DNA of 45,306 bases. It comes from Oscillospiraceae bacterium (GTDB lineage Bacteria; Bacillota; Clostridia; Oscillospirales; Oscillospiraceae). The notes beneath the pieces are model-generated. The model saw only the letters and a list, made by a program, of their open reading frames with translations, made no database searches and was not told where the DNA came from. The translations under genes and the position numbers were made by a program. Location: NCBI GenBank assembly GCA_028705905.1, contig JAQWCP010000001.1, forward strand, positions 1-45,306, written 5' to 3'. The first letter of the stretch is position 1. Every line of letters begins with the position of its first letter. This document shows positions 14,978-22,329 of the stretch, one piece after another.

Positions 14978-15303
14978 GGAAACGCAATGTTCATATCCAG
15001 TTCTGGCTGGATAAAAAAGAAGCCGAAGCCTTTACGAAAAAGGTAAAACGCAGCGGTCTTTCCCGCGAAGCCTATCTTCGACATCTGGTGAATGGGCTTT
15101 TACCCCAGGACGCACCGCCGCCCGATTATTTTTCCTTTATGCGGGAGTTGCACGGCGTCGGCAATAACCTGAATCAGATCGCGCAGAAGGCCCATGTGCT
15201 GAACGTCATCGACGTGCAGCGGTATGATGAAGCCATGCGGCGGTTTGAAAAGGTCGTCGGGGAGATTACGGAGGCGGTCATCCTGCCCCGGAGGATGGAA
15301 TAA
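14974..15303 (+). CDS. mobC: MobC-type relaxosome accessory protein, 109 aa
   Basis: ATG 14974 is preceded by AAGGAGG at 14957-14963 and overlaps the DUF3789 stop; the open frame to the left of it is not part of the gene. The N-terminus has a ribbon-helix-helix-like segment (V-H-I-Q-F-W-L-D-K-K-E-A-E, then S-G-L-S-R-E-A-Y-L-R-H-L). The centre has the MobC pattern L-x-x-V-G-N-N-L-N-Q-I-A-x-K-A (about 62-76). MobC proteins bind oriT and help the relaxase open the strands. The stop is shared with the relaxase start (TAATG). Confidence 0.9.
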   Translation: MRKRNVHIQFWLDKKEAEAFTKKVKRSGLSREAYLRHLVNGLLPQDAPPPDYFSFMRELHGVGNNLNQIAQKAHVLNVIDVQRYDEAMRRFEKVVGEITEAVILPRRME

Positions 15304-16736
15304 TGGCTACCACGTCAATCTGGCGGGTCAAGGGCTGGCTGGGTAAGCTGGTGGTCTATGTGGAAAATCCCGACAAGACCGAGAACCCCGCCTTTTATGA
15401 AAAGCCGGATATGACCGACCGGCAGGCGCAGGGCCTTTCGGACGTCATCGACTACGCGGTGAATCAAGAGAAAACAGAGAAAATCGAAGCCGACGACGAG
15501 GGCGCGCCGGTCATGCAGCAGTTTGTTTCCGGCGTGAACTGCACCCCTACCACCGCCCGCGACGAGATGATTTCCGTCAAGAAACGCTTTGGCAAGGACG
15601 GCGGCGTAATCGCCTACCACGGGTATCAATCCTTTGCCCCCGGCGAGGCCACCCCGGAGATCGCCCATGAGATCGGCCTCAAGCTGGCCGCCGCGCTGTG
15701 GGGCGAGAAGTATCAGGTGCTTCTCGCCACCCATTTGGATAAGGACAGTCACCTGCACAATCATTTTGTGGTGAACACCGTGTCCTTCGTGGACGGTATC
15801 CGCTACCACCGCACCGAAAAGGATTACTACGATATGCAAAAGGAATCCGACCGGCTGTGCCGGGAGTACGGCCTGTCGGTGATTGAGAACCCGGGGCGCG
15901 GCAAATCCAAGCACTACGGCGAATGGAGGGCCGAGCAGGAGCAGCGCCCCACCTGGCGCGGGCTGATAAAAAATGATGTGGATACTGCCATCCGCCAGTC
16001 AATGACGGAGCGGCAGTTTTTTCATGTCCTGAAAGAGATGGGCTATGAAATCAAGACCGGCAAGGATATTTCAGTGAAGCCCCAGGGCAAGGAGCGGTTT
16101 ATGCGCCTGACGAGGAATTTCGGCGAGGACTATTCCATCGAGGGAATCCGCAGACGCATCCTTGCGCAGAGCCGCCCGGAGCGCCCCATGCGGGAACAAA
16201 GGCCGGAGCCGAAGCGGTACAGGCTGAACGGCGACCTCAAAAAGACCCGGAAGATCACGGGCTTTCGCGCCCTCTACCTCCACTACTGCTATCTGCTGGG
16301 CGTGTTTCCCAAGAACAGGCCGCCCTCCCCGAAGCGCACCCATTTTTTGTACCGTGAGGACTTGCTGAAGGCGGAGGCGCTTTCCAAGGAGGCGCGGCTT
16401 TTGAGCGCCCATAAGATTGACACCGCCGAGCAGCTTACCGCCTATCAGTCGGGCGTGGACTCGGAGATCGGCGAGGTGACAGAGCGCCGGAAACAGCTTT
16501 ACCGCAAGCTGCGCACCAAGCCTGTCATGCAGGATGAAGCAAAGCAGGCAGAAATAAAAGCGCAAATCGCCGGTTTGACCGGGCAGCTTAAAACGCTGCG
16601 GCAGGAGGTCAAGCTCTGTGAGGACATCGCGGTGCGCTCCGGCATGATGAAAGAGAAAACTAAGACCGTCCGTGAGGACGAAAAATCCAGCAGAAAGGAG
16701 ATGCAGAAAGATGGTAAATTCAGGCGACGCGGCTGA
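15303..16736 (+). CDS. MobP-type relaxase (MobA/VirD2 family), 477 aa
   Basis: The N-terminal 220 residues are the relaxase domain. The metal-binding motif H-x-D-x-x-x-H-x-H-N-H is complete at His144, Asp146, His150, His152 and His154 (T-H-L-D-K-D-S-H-L-H-N-H-F). An early tyrosine near residue 19 (V-V-Y-V) or 32 is a candidate nicking residue; I cannot decide which. The C-terminal half is basic and helical, suited to contact with the coupling protein. The enzyme should cleave one strand at oriT and stay bound to its 5' end during transfer. It is translationally coupled to mobC and overlaps pcfB by 26 bases. Confidence 0.93.
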   Translation: MATTSIWRVKGWLGKLVVYVENPDKTENPAFYEKPDMTDRQAQGLSDVIDYAVNQEKTEKIEADDEGAPVMQQFVSGVNCTPTTARDEMISVKKRFGKDGGVIAYHGYQSFAPGEATPEIAHEIGLKLAAALWGEKYQVLLATHLDKDSHLHNHFVVNTVSFVDGIRYHRTEKDYYDMQKESDRLCREYGLSVIENPGRGKSKHYGEWRAEQEQRPTWRGLIKNDVDTAIRQSMTERQFFHVLKEMGYEIKTGKDISVKPQGKERFMRLTRNFGEDYSIEGIRRRILAQSRPERPMREQRPEPKRYRLNGDLKKTRKITGFRALYLHYCYLLGVFPKNRPPSPKRTHFLYREDLLKAEALSKEARLLSAHKIDTAEQLTAYQSGVDSEIGEVTERRKQLYRKLRTKPVMQDEAKQAEIKAQIAGLTGQLKTLRQEVKLCEDIAVRSGMMKEKTKTVREDEKSSRKEMQKDGKFRRRG

Positions 16737-17538
16737 ACAAATCGTGCGGATGAGCCTTGAAGGGGCTGAGTTCGCGCTGAAAATCACCGGTTCGGCGGCA
16801 AAAAATATAGCGGCGGCACTGTACGTGGTGCTGAAAGATCAGAACCGCACCAAGGGCAAGGCCCGCGTGGAATCCATGCTGCGGGAGAAAAGGCCGACCA
16901 CCATTTACACGGTGAAAAAAGAGGACTGCCCGGAGTTTGCCCGGCAGTCGAAGAAGTACGGGATTCTGTACGCCCCCATCCCTGTCAAAAAGACGGATGA
17001 CACCGTGGATATTATGGTGTTTGAGGACGATTCCGCCCGTGCCAACCGCATTGTGGAGAAATTCAAGCTCACCGCTGTGAATACGGCTTCCATCAAGAGC
17101 GAGATCGAAAAATCCAGAGAAGCGCGCGGCACCGGGCAGGCTGCCCCTGAGCAGGCCGCTCCCGAAAAGAGTAAAGACGATTTACTGCTTGACGAGCTTC
17201 TGGAGAAGCCCGCCCAAAAGGAAAAGGCGCAGCCGGAAAACACGAGGGCAGATAAAACCGATTCTTTTCAGAAATCGGCGGAAAAATCCCCTCCGTCCGA
17301 GCCTATCTCCGGGAGCAAAAGCAGGCCCGCAAAGGGTACTTCTGATACGCCGAAAAAATCAAGTCCGCAGCGAACATCAGTTCGTGAGGATTTAAGGGAG
17401 ATTCAGGCGCAGCGGAAGCAGGAAGCGGAAAAACCAAAGCGTGAAGAAAAGGCCGTTCCTGAGAAAAAGGCGGCGCAGAAAACAGCGCAGCATAAGCAGC
17501 CCACCCCCAAGAAAAAACCAAAATCAAAGGAGAGATAA
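16711..17538 (+). CDS. pcfB: PcfB-family protein (DUF3801), 275 aa
   Basis: ATG 16711 follows AAAGGAG at 16694-16700 and gives the family N-terminus G-D-A-A-E-Q-I-V-R-M-S-L-E-G-A-E; upstream in-frame sequence belongs to the relaxase region. Residues 1-140 are the DUF3801/PcfB domain, including K-R-P-T-T-I-Y-T-V-K and K-Y-G-I-L-Y-A-P-I. The rest is a low-complexity Lys/Glu/Pro/Ala/Ser tail, likely disordered. PcfB of pheromone plasmids is linked to relaxosome recruitment; here it sits between relaxase and coupling protein, consistent with that role. Confidence 0.9.
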   Translation: MVNSGDAAEQIVRMSLEGAEFALKITGSAAKNIAAALYVVLKDQNRTKGKARVESMLREKRPTTIYTVKKEDCPEFARQSKKYGILYAPIPVKKTDDTVDIMVFEDDSARANRIVEKFKLTAVNTASIKSEIEKSREARGTGQAAPEQAAPEKSKDDLLLDELLEKPAQKEKAQPENTRADKTDSFQKSAEKSPPSEPISGSKSRPAKGTSDTPKKSSPQRTSVREDLREIQAQRKQEAEKPKREEKAVPEKKAAQKTAQHKQPTPKKKPKSKER

Positions 17539-17543
17539 CCGTT

Positions 17544-18449
17544 ATGAGCAATTTTGATGATATTTTTAACACCCCTGCCGCACAGCCGGACGCGCAGGAT
17601 TTTGAAAACCAGCCCTTCGACAAGGACGCATGGGCGGAAAAGAAGCAGGCGGAGCGCGATCAGGTGTACGCCCTTGAGGATTCCACCGCTGAGACTATTG
17701 CACAGGACGGCGGAAAATTTAAGGAATACCTCGATGTGCAGAGCCACTTTGACCGCTATTCTGTGGGGAACGCCCTGCTGATTGCGGCGCAGATGCCGAA
17801 GGCCACCCAGCTCCGGGATTTTGATTCATGGAAAGAGAGCGGCGCTTCCATCAAGAAACAGCAGAAAGCCATCTCCATTTTGGAGCCGGGTGAGGAATAC
17901 ACCCGCGACGACGGCTCCACCGGCGTTTCGTATAACGTGAAAAAGGTGTTCGATATTTCACAGACGACCGCGAAAAGTCAGGCGAAGCCCGCCGTCAGTG
18001 TGGACGACCGCCTGCTCCTGAAAGCCCTCATCAACCACCCGCCCGTTCCGATCCAGACCGCCGCCGACCTGCCCGACAATGTGGGGGCTTACTACGATCA
18101 CGAGCAGCAGGCAATTTTCGTGAAGAAAGGCATGGACGCGCCGGACATTTTCCGCAGCGTGTCGATGGAGCTGGCCCATGCGGAGCTGGCGCGGGACAGC
18201 GAGGACTATTCCCGCCCGGAAGCAGGATTCAAAGCCTACTGTGCCAGCTATATGCTCTGTAAAAAGAACGGCGTCGATGTGGGCGGCTATAATTTCAAGA
18301 CCCTGCCGGACAGCTTCAAAAGCATGGAGGCGCAGGGCGTCCGCGCGGAGCTTTCCTCCGCGAAGGAGGCCGCGGACAACATTTCCATGCGGATGTCCAA
18401 GGTTTTGGAGCAGAACAAGGCCCCCAAGCACAAAGATCATGAAAGATAG
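17544..18449 (+). CDS. ArdC-like protein with degenerate metallopeptidase site, 301 aa
   Basis: Residues 20-120 resemble the ArdC N-terminal ssDNA-binding domain (F-K-E-Y-L-D-V-Q-S-H-F-D-R-Y-S-V-G-N-A-L-L-I, then Q-M-P-K-A-T-Q-L-R-D-F-x-x-W). The C-terminal part resembles the associated peptidase-like domain, but the expected H-E-x-x-H reads M-E-L-A-H-A-E-L-A (about residues 210-218), so the first zinc ligand is a Met. ArdC proteins protect incoming single-stranded DNA. The gene lies five bases after pcfB and was probably retained for DNA binding rather than proteolysis. Confidence 0.8.
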   Translation: MSNFDDIFNTPAAQPDAQDFENQPFDKDAWAEKKQAERDQVYALEDSTAETIAQDGGKFKEYLDVQSHFDRYSVGNALLIAAQMPKATQLRDFDSWKESGASIKKQQKAISILEPGEEYTRDDGSTGVSYNVKKVFDISQTTAKSQAKPAVSVDDRLLLKALINHPPVPIQTAADLPDNVGAYYDHEQQAIFVKKGMDAPDIFRSVSMELAHAELARDSEDYSRPEAGFKAYCASYMLCKKNGVDVGGYNFKTLPDSFKSMEAQGVRAELSSAKEAADNISMRMSKVLEQNKAPKHKDHER

Positions 18450-18459
18450 GAAGTGTGCA

Positions 18460-18481
18460 GTTTGAAAGTAAACTTTCAAAC
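18460..18481 (+). promoter_or_regulatory. 22-bp palindrome, candidate operator
   Basis: GTTTGAAAGT and ACTTTCAAAC are perfect 10-bp arms separated by AA. The palindrome lies eleven bases after the ArdC-like stop and about 90 bases upstream of the small gene that leads the secretion operon. It has no T-run, so it suits a dimeric regulator or a leader hairpin better than a terminator. Confidence 0.45.
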
Positions 18482-18571
18482 ATGGAGTTTTGTGCCTTTG
18501 CCGCAAAGAGGATAGCGGCAATTTTGCTGCGCAAAACCGGCAAAAACATCCGGAAAGGAATGATGATTAAA

Positions 18572-18760
18572 ATGGAAAAACAGGAAAAGGTTGTTCTGAT
18601 TCTCAACCCATACGAGCAGGGCGTGGTCATCAATGCCCTCAACGATATGCGAAGCGACTTGCTGAAAGAGGATCGCTCCACCGACGCGGTGGACGATGTG
18701 CTGTTAAAAACCATCGACGCCCCACCCAAGAAAGCGAAGTGGCGGGATGAAGCAAGATAA
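18572..18760 (+). CDS. Conserved small protein preceding the coupling-protein gene, 62 aa
   Basis: The start is uncertain: in-frame ATGs at 18560, 18563 and 18572 all follow GGAAAGGA, and 18572 has the best spacing. The 62-residue product begins E-K-Q-E-K-V-V-L-I-L-N-P-Y-E-Q-G-V-V and is soluble, with a short basic tail. It overlaps the coupling-protein gene by 14 bases. I recall similar orphans at this position in related elements, but no function is known. The open frame further left runs through a palindrome and is not credited. Confidence 0.65.
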   Translation: MEKQEKVVLILNPYEQGVVINALNDMRSDLLKEDRSTDAVDDVLLKTIDAPPKKAKWRDEAR

Positions 18761-20567
18761 CCCGCGCGGTAATCTCCTGATTTATGCGCTCGGCCTGATT
18801 CCCGTGGTATGGCTGGGGCTGCTTGTCGCGCCCGCCATAAAAGGAGGGCTTCCCGAAATCCTGCAAAACCTGACGGCGGCAATCAACAACCCGTTTCAGA
18901 TTCAGTTGTGTGAGGACAGCGTAAAAACTGTCCTCTTTTTTGTTGCCGCCTATGGAATGGGAATCGGGATTTACCTTTCCACCCGCCGCAATTACCGCAG
19001 GCGCGAGGAACACGGCTCGGCCAAATGGGGCGACGCCAGGGCCGTGGATAAGAAATACCGGGCGAAAAAGCAGGAGGAAAATAAAATTTTTACCCAAAAC
19101 GTCCGCATGGGGCTGGACGGCAGAAAGCACCGGCGGAACCTCAACACAATGGTGGTGGGCGGCAGCGGCGCGGGCAAAACCCGCTTCTATGCCAAGGTCA
19201 ATCTCTGTCAGGCGAATACCTCTTTTGTGGTGCTTGACCCCAAGGGGGAGCTTGCCCGCGATACGGGCTATCTTCTGGAGCAAAAGGGCTACGAGGTGCG
19301 CGTGCTGGATCTGCTGAACATGGAAAAGAGCTTCTGCTACAACCCGTTTGTGTACCTCCGGGACGACAACGACGTGCAGCGGCTTGTGACCAACCTGTTC
19401 AAATCCACCACGCCCAAGGGCAGCCAGTCAAACGACCCGTTCTGGGATACGGCGGCCTCCATGCTGCTCCTTGCTCTTGCCTTTTACCTGCACCACGAAG
19501 CGCCGGAGGACGAGCAGAATTTCCCGATGGTCATGGAGATGTTAAGGGCCGGTGAAGTCCGGGAAGATGACGACAGCTATCAGTCGCCTTTGGATGAGCT
19601 GTTCGACCGGCTTGAAATGCGAAACTCGGAGCATATCGCTGTGAAGTATTACAAGGACTACCGTTCCGGCAGCGCCAAGACCCTGAAATCCATCCAGATC
19701 ACATTGGCGGCGCGGCTGGAAAAATTCAACCTTGCCTCCCTTGCGGCGCTGACCGCTACGGATGAGCTGGATTTACCGTCGCTGGGTGAAAAGAAGGTGG
19801 CGCTGTTCGCGCTGATTCCCGACAACGACTCCAGCTTTAACTTTTTGGTATCCATCCTCTACACCCAGCTATTCCAGCAGCTTTTTTATATCGCCGACCA
19901 CAAATACGGCGGGAGCCTGCCGGTTCCTGTCCACTTTGTCATGGACGAGTTTTCCAACGTGAGCCTGCCCGACGACTTCTGCAAGATTCTGGCCGTCATG
20001 CGGTCACGCTCGGTATTTGTATCCATTATCCTGCAAAACATCGCGGCGCTCAAGGCCCTGTTTGAAAAGGAATGGGAGGCGGTCATCGGCAACTGTGACG
20101 AATTTCTCTATCTCGGCGGCAATGAGCAAAGCACTCACAAATATGTTTCCGAGCTTTTAGGCAAGGAAACCATCGACACGAACACCTACGGCAAAAGCAC
20201 CGGCCACAGCGGCAACTACTCCACCAACTGGCAGATTACGGGCCGGGAGCTGATGACCCCGGACGAGGTGCGTATGCTTGACAACCGCTACGCGCTCCTG
20301 TTCATCCGGGGCGAGCGCCCGGTGCTGGACGACAAGTACGACATCCTGAAGCACCCCAATGTGGCGCTCACCACGGACGGCAAAATGCCGCCCTACGAAC
20401 ACGGCGGCACGGAAAACGCGGTGGCGGCTCTTGTGCCGGGCCACCTTTCACCGGGGGATTTACCAAAGCCGGAGGACATTGAAACCAACTGCGAGCTTCT
20501 GTCCGACGAGGACATGGAAGCCATTTTCCAAACAAAGAAGGAGGACACACAATATGAAACTGTTTAA
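18747..20567 (+). CDS. Type IV coupling protein (VirD4/TraG family), 606 aa
   Basis: Two N-terminal membrane helices (about residues 9-30 and 60-78) anchor the protein. The ATPase has Walker A G-G-S-G-A-G-K-T near 137-144, a V-V-L-D-P-K-G-E-L segment just after it, a Walker B-like H-F-V-M-D-E-F near 395 and V-F-V-S-I-I-L-Q-N-I-A-A-L further on, all typical of TraG/VirD4. It should link the relaxase-DNA complex to the secretion channel at the inner face of the membrane. It is translationally coupled to both neighbours. Confidence 0.95.
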   Translation: MKQDNPRGNLLIYALGLIPVVWLGLLVAPAIKGGLPEILQNLTAAINNPFQIQLCEDSVKTVLFFVAAYGMGIGIYLSTRRNYRRREEHGSAKWGDARAVDKKYRAKKQEENKIFTQNVRMGLDGRKHRRNLNTMVVGGSGAGKTRFYAKVNLCQANTSFVVLDPKGELARDTGYLLEQKGYEVRVLDLLNMEKSFCYNPFVYLRDDNDVQRLVTNLFKSTTPKGSQSNDPFWDTAASMLLLALAFYLHHEAPEDEQNFPMVMEMLRAGEVREDDDSYQSPLDELFDRLEMRNSEHIAVKYYKDYRSGSAKTLKSIQITLAARLEKFNLASLAALTATDELDLPSLGEKKVALFALIPDNDSSFNFLVSILYTQLFQQLFYIADHKYGGSLPVPVHFVMDEFSNVSLPDDFCKILAVMRSRSVFVSIILQNIAALKALFEKEWEAVIGNCDEFLYLGGNEQSTHKYVSELLGKETIDTNTYGKSTGHSGNYSTNWQITGRELMTPDEVRMLDNRYALLFIRGERPVLDDKYDILKHPNVALTTDGKMPPYEHGGTENAVAALVPGHLSPGDLPKPEDIETNCELLSDEDMEAIFQTKKEDTQYETV

Positions 20568-20892
20568 TAAGAAGGATACTCACGAGCTGCCGATGGGTCA
20601 AAAGAGCAAGCGCGGTCTGGCGGTTTATGCCGCCGTGGTTCTCATGCTCTGCTGCTGCACCACCACAGCCTTTGCCGCTGGCGACCCGATAGCGGTGGTC
20701 AACAACCTGTCGGATTTCATCTTCGGGCTGATCCGCGCCATTGGTATGATCCTGCTGGGCTTTGGCATCGTGCAGATCGGCCTTTCCCTCAAATCCCACG
20801 ATCCCAGCCAGAGGGCCAACGGCTTTATGACTTTGGCCGGCGGCGTGGTCATCACCTTTGCAAAAGAAATCCTTACCCTGATTGCGGGCTGA
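20554..20892 (+). CDS. Maff2-family membrane protein, pilin-like, 112 aa
   Basis: ATG 20554 lies 14 bases inside the coupling-protein gene and follows AAGGAGGA at 20537-20544. The protein has a basic N-terminus, a signal-like hydrophobic segment (residues 25-41, ending A-F-A-A), and two later membrane helices (about 50-72 and 90-110) with a basic loop between. This layout and the sequence L-L-G-F-G-I-V-Q-I-G-L-S-L-K-S-H-D match the Maff2 family of conjugative elements, which occupies the VirB2/TrbC pilin position. Confidence 0.85.
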   Translation: MKLFNKKDTHELPMGQKSKRGLAVYAAVVLMLCCCTTTAFAAGDPIAVVNNLSDFIFGLIRAIGMILLGFGIVQIGLSLKSHDPSQRANGFMTLAGGVVITFAKEILTLIAG

Positions 20893-20907
20893 TTATCACG
20901 ACATCAC

Positions 20908-20938
20908 AGGCAGGCCCGCACTGGACGGGCCTGCCTTT
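20908..20938 (+). terminator. Strong stem-loop between pilin-like and TrbL-like genes
   Basis: AGGCAGGCCCG (20908-20918) and CGGGCCTGCCT (20926-20936) form a perfect 11-bp GC-rich stem with a 7-base loop, followed by only TTT. It sits inside the secretion operon, so it more likely acts as a partial terminator or mRNA-stabilising element that keeps the pilin-like product more abundant than the downstream channel proteins. Confidence 0.65.
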
Positions 20939-20952
20939 AGGGAGGTGTCTGA

Positions 20953-21789
20953 ATGTCTGATAATTGGATTGTACAAAACCTCGAAAATGCTTTGAATACC
21001 TGGAACGCAAAGCTGGCCGAAATCTGGCAGCTCATCACACAATCACCCACGGAATTTAAGGGCGGCACCATCTGGAACGTCATGGTGAACATTCACGGCG
21101 CGGTGCAGGCCATCGGCTATGCGCTCTTGGTGCTGTTCTTTGTGATCGGCGTGGTCAAGACCTGCGGCAGCTTTGCCGAGGTCAAAAAGCCCGAACACGC
21201 TGTCAAGCTGTTTATCCGTTTCGCGTTGGCAAAAGGAATTATCACTTACGGTCTGGAGCTGATGCTGGCGCTGTTCTCCATCGTGCAGGGGATGATTTCC
21301 TCCATTATGAGCGCCAGCGGCATGGGCGGCAGCACGGCCACGGTCTTGCCGGAGAGCATCGTCACCGCTGTGGAAGATTGCGGATTTTTTGAATCCATCC
21401 CCCTGTGGGCGGTGACGCTCATCGGCGGGCTGTTCATCACGGTACTCAGCTTTATCATGATTATGACCGTGTACGGCAGATTTTTCAAACTCTATCTTTA
21501 TGCGGCTATCGCTCCCGTCCCGTTCTCCACTTTTGCCGGGGAGCCGAGCCAGAACGTGGGCAAGAGCTTTATCAAAAGCTATGCCGCAGTCTGCCTGGAG
21601 GGCGCGATTATCGTCTTGGGCTGTATCATCTTCTCCCTGTTCGCCTCAAGCCCGCCCGCGATTGACCCCAACGCGGCGGCGGTCACGCAGGTGTGGAGCT
21701 ATGTGGGCGAGCTTTGCTTTAACATGTTAATCCTCGTCGGTGCGGTCAAAATGGCTGACCGTGTCTCGCGAGAGATGTTCGGATTATAA
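20953..21789 (+). CDS. VirB6/TrbL-like channel protein, 278 aa
   Basis: The ATG follows GGGAGGTGTCTGA. Six or so membrane helices are visible (for example around 50-75, 88-112, 150-175 and 205-230, plus one near the C-terminus), with the A-A-I-A-P-V-P-F-S-T-F-A-G loop near 186-198 typical of VirB6/TrbL proteins of gram-positive ICE. It should form the inner-membrane part of the transfer channel together with PrgI and VirB4 encoded next. Confidence 0.88.
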   Translation: MSDNWIVQNLENALNTWNAKLAEIWQLITQSPTEFKGGTIWNVMVNIHGAVQAIGYALLVLFFVIGVVKTCGSFAEVKKPEHAVKLFIRFALAKGIITYGLELMLALFSIVQGMISSIMSASGMGGSTATVLPESIVTAVEDCGFFESIPLWAVTLIGGLFITVLSFIMIMTVYGRFFKLYLYAAIAPVPFSTFAGEPSQNVGKSFIKSYAAVCLEGAIIVLGCIIFSLFASSPPAIDPNAAAVTQVWSYVGELCFNMLILVGAVKMADRVSREMFGL

Positions 21790-21808
21790 CGGAAAGGAAA
21801 GGTGAGCC

Positions 21809-21997
21809 ATGACGGAAAACACAAGAATCTATCACCGCTTCACAGGCTACACCGTGGCGGACTGTGACTGTAAATACTGCCTGCACTACGGCGGCAAGCG
21901 CAAGGGCTGTGTTCTTGATACCTGCTGCTGCGCCGAAGAACGCGCACAGGCGCTTGCCCGTGAACAGGCGGAGAAAGGACAATCAGTATGGAAGTAA
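21809..21997 (+). CDS. Small Cys-rich protein, 62 aa
   Basis: A 62-residue protein with a C-x-C-x-x-C cluster (residues 19-24: C-D-C-K-Y-C) and a second C-x-x-x-x-C-C-C cluster near 34-41, likely a single zinc site, then an acidic/Ala-rich helix. AAAGGAAAGG upstream is the ribosome site. It overlaps the PrgI gene by ten bases. The position inside the T4SS operon suggests a small assembly or regulatory factor; function not known. Confidence 0.75.
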   Translation: MTENTRIYHRFTGYTVADCDCKYCLHYGGKRKGCVLDTCCCAEERAQALAREQAEKGQSVWK

Positions 21998-22329
21998 AAA
22001 TCAATAGAGAGATTCGGAATTACACCGAATCCATGTTTTTCGGGCTGTCCATGCGGCAGTTCATTTTTTCGATTCTCGCCTGCGGTGTTGCCGTGGGCCT
22101 TTATTTTATCCTGCGCCCCTACTTCGGCGTGGAAACCCTGTCGTGGATGTGTATTCTCGGCGCGGCTCCCTTTGCCATGCTGGGCTTCATCACCTACCAC
22201 GGCATGACCGCCGAGCAGTTTATCTGGGCGTGGCTGCGCTCGGAGATGATCGAGCCGAAGGAGCTTCATTTTGAAGCAGCCAACCTTTACTACGAGGCGC
22301 TAAAAGACAAGATTGGAGGCAAAGTATGA
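21988..22329 (+). CDS. prgI: PrgI-family membrane protein (VirB3-like), 113 aa
   Basis: Starts V-K-I-N-R-E-I-R-N-Y-T-E-S-M-F-F-G-L-S-M-R-Q, the PrgI pattern, and has two membrane helices (about 25-43 and 50-68) with a cytoplasmic C-terminal helix. In pheromone plasmids and Tn916-type elements PrgI stands beside VirB4 and fills the VirB3 role. Its stop overlaps the VirB4 start (ATGA). Confidence 0.92.
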   Translation: MEVKINREIRNYTESMFFGLSMRQFIFSILACGVAVGLYFILRPYFGVETLSWMCILGAAPFAMLGFITYHGMTAEQFIWAWLRSEMIEPKELHFEAANLYYEALKDKIGGKV

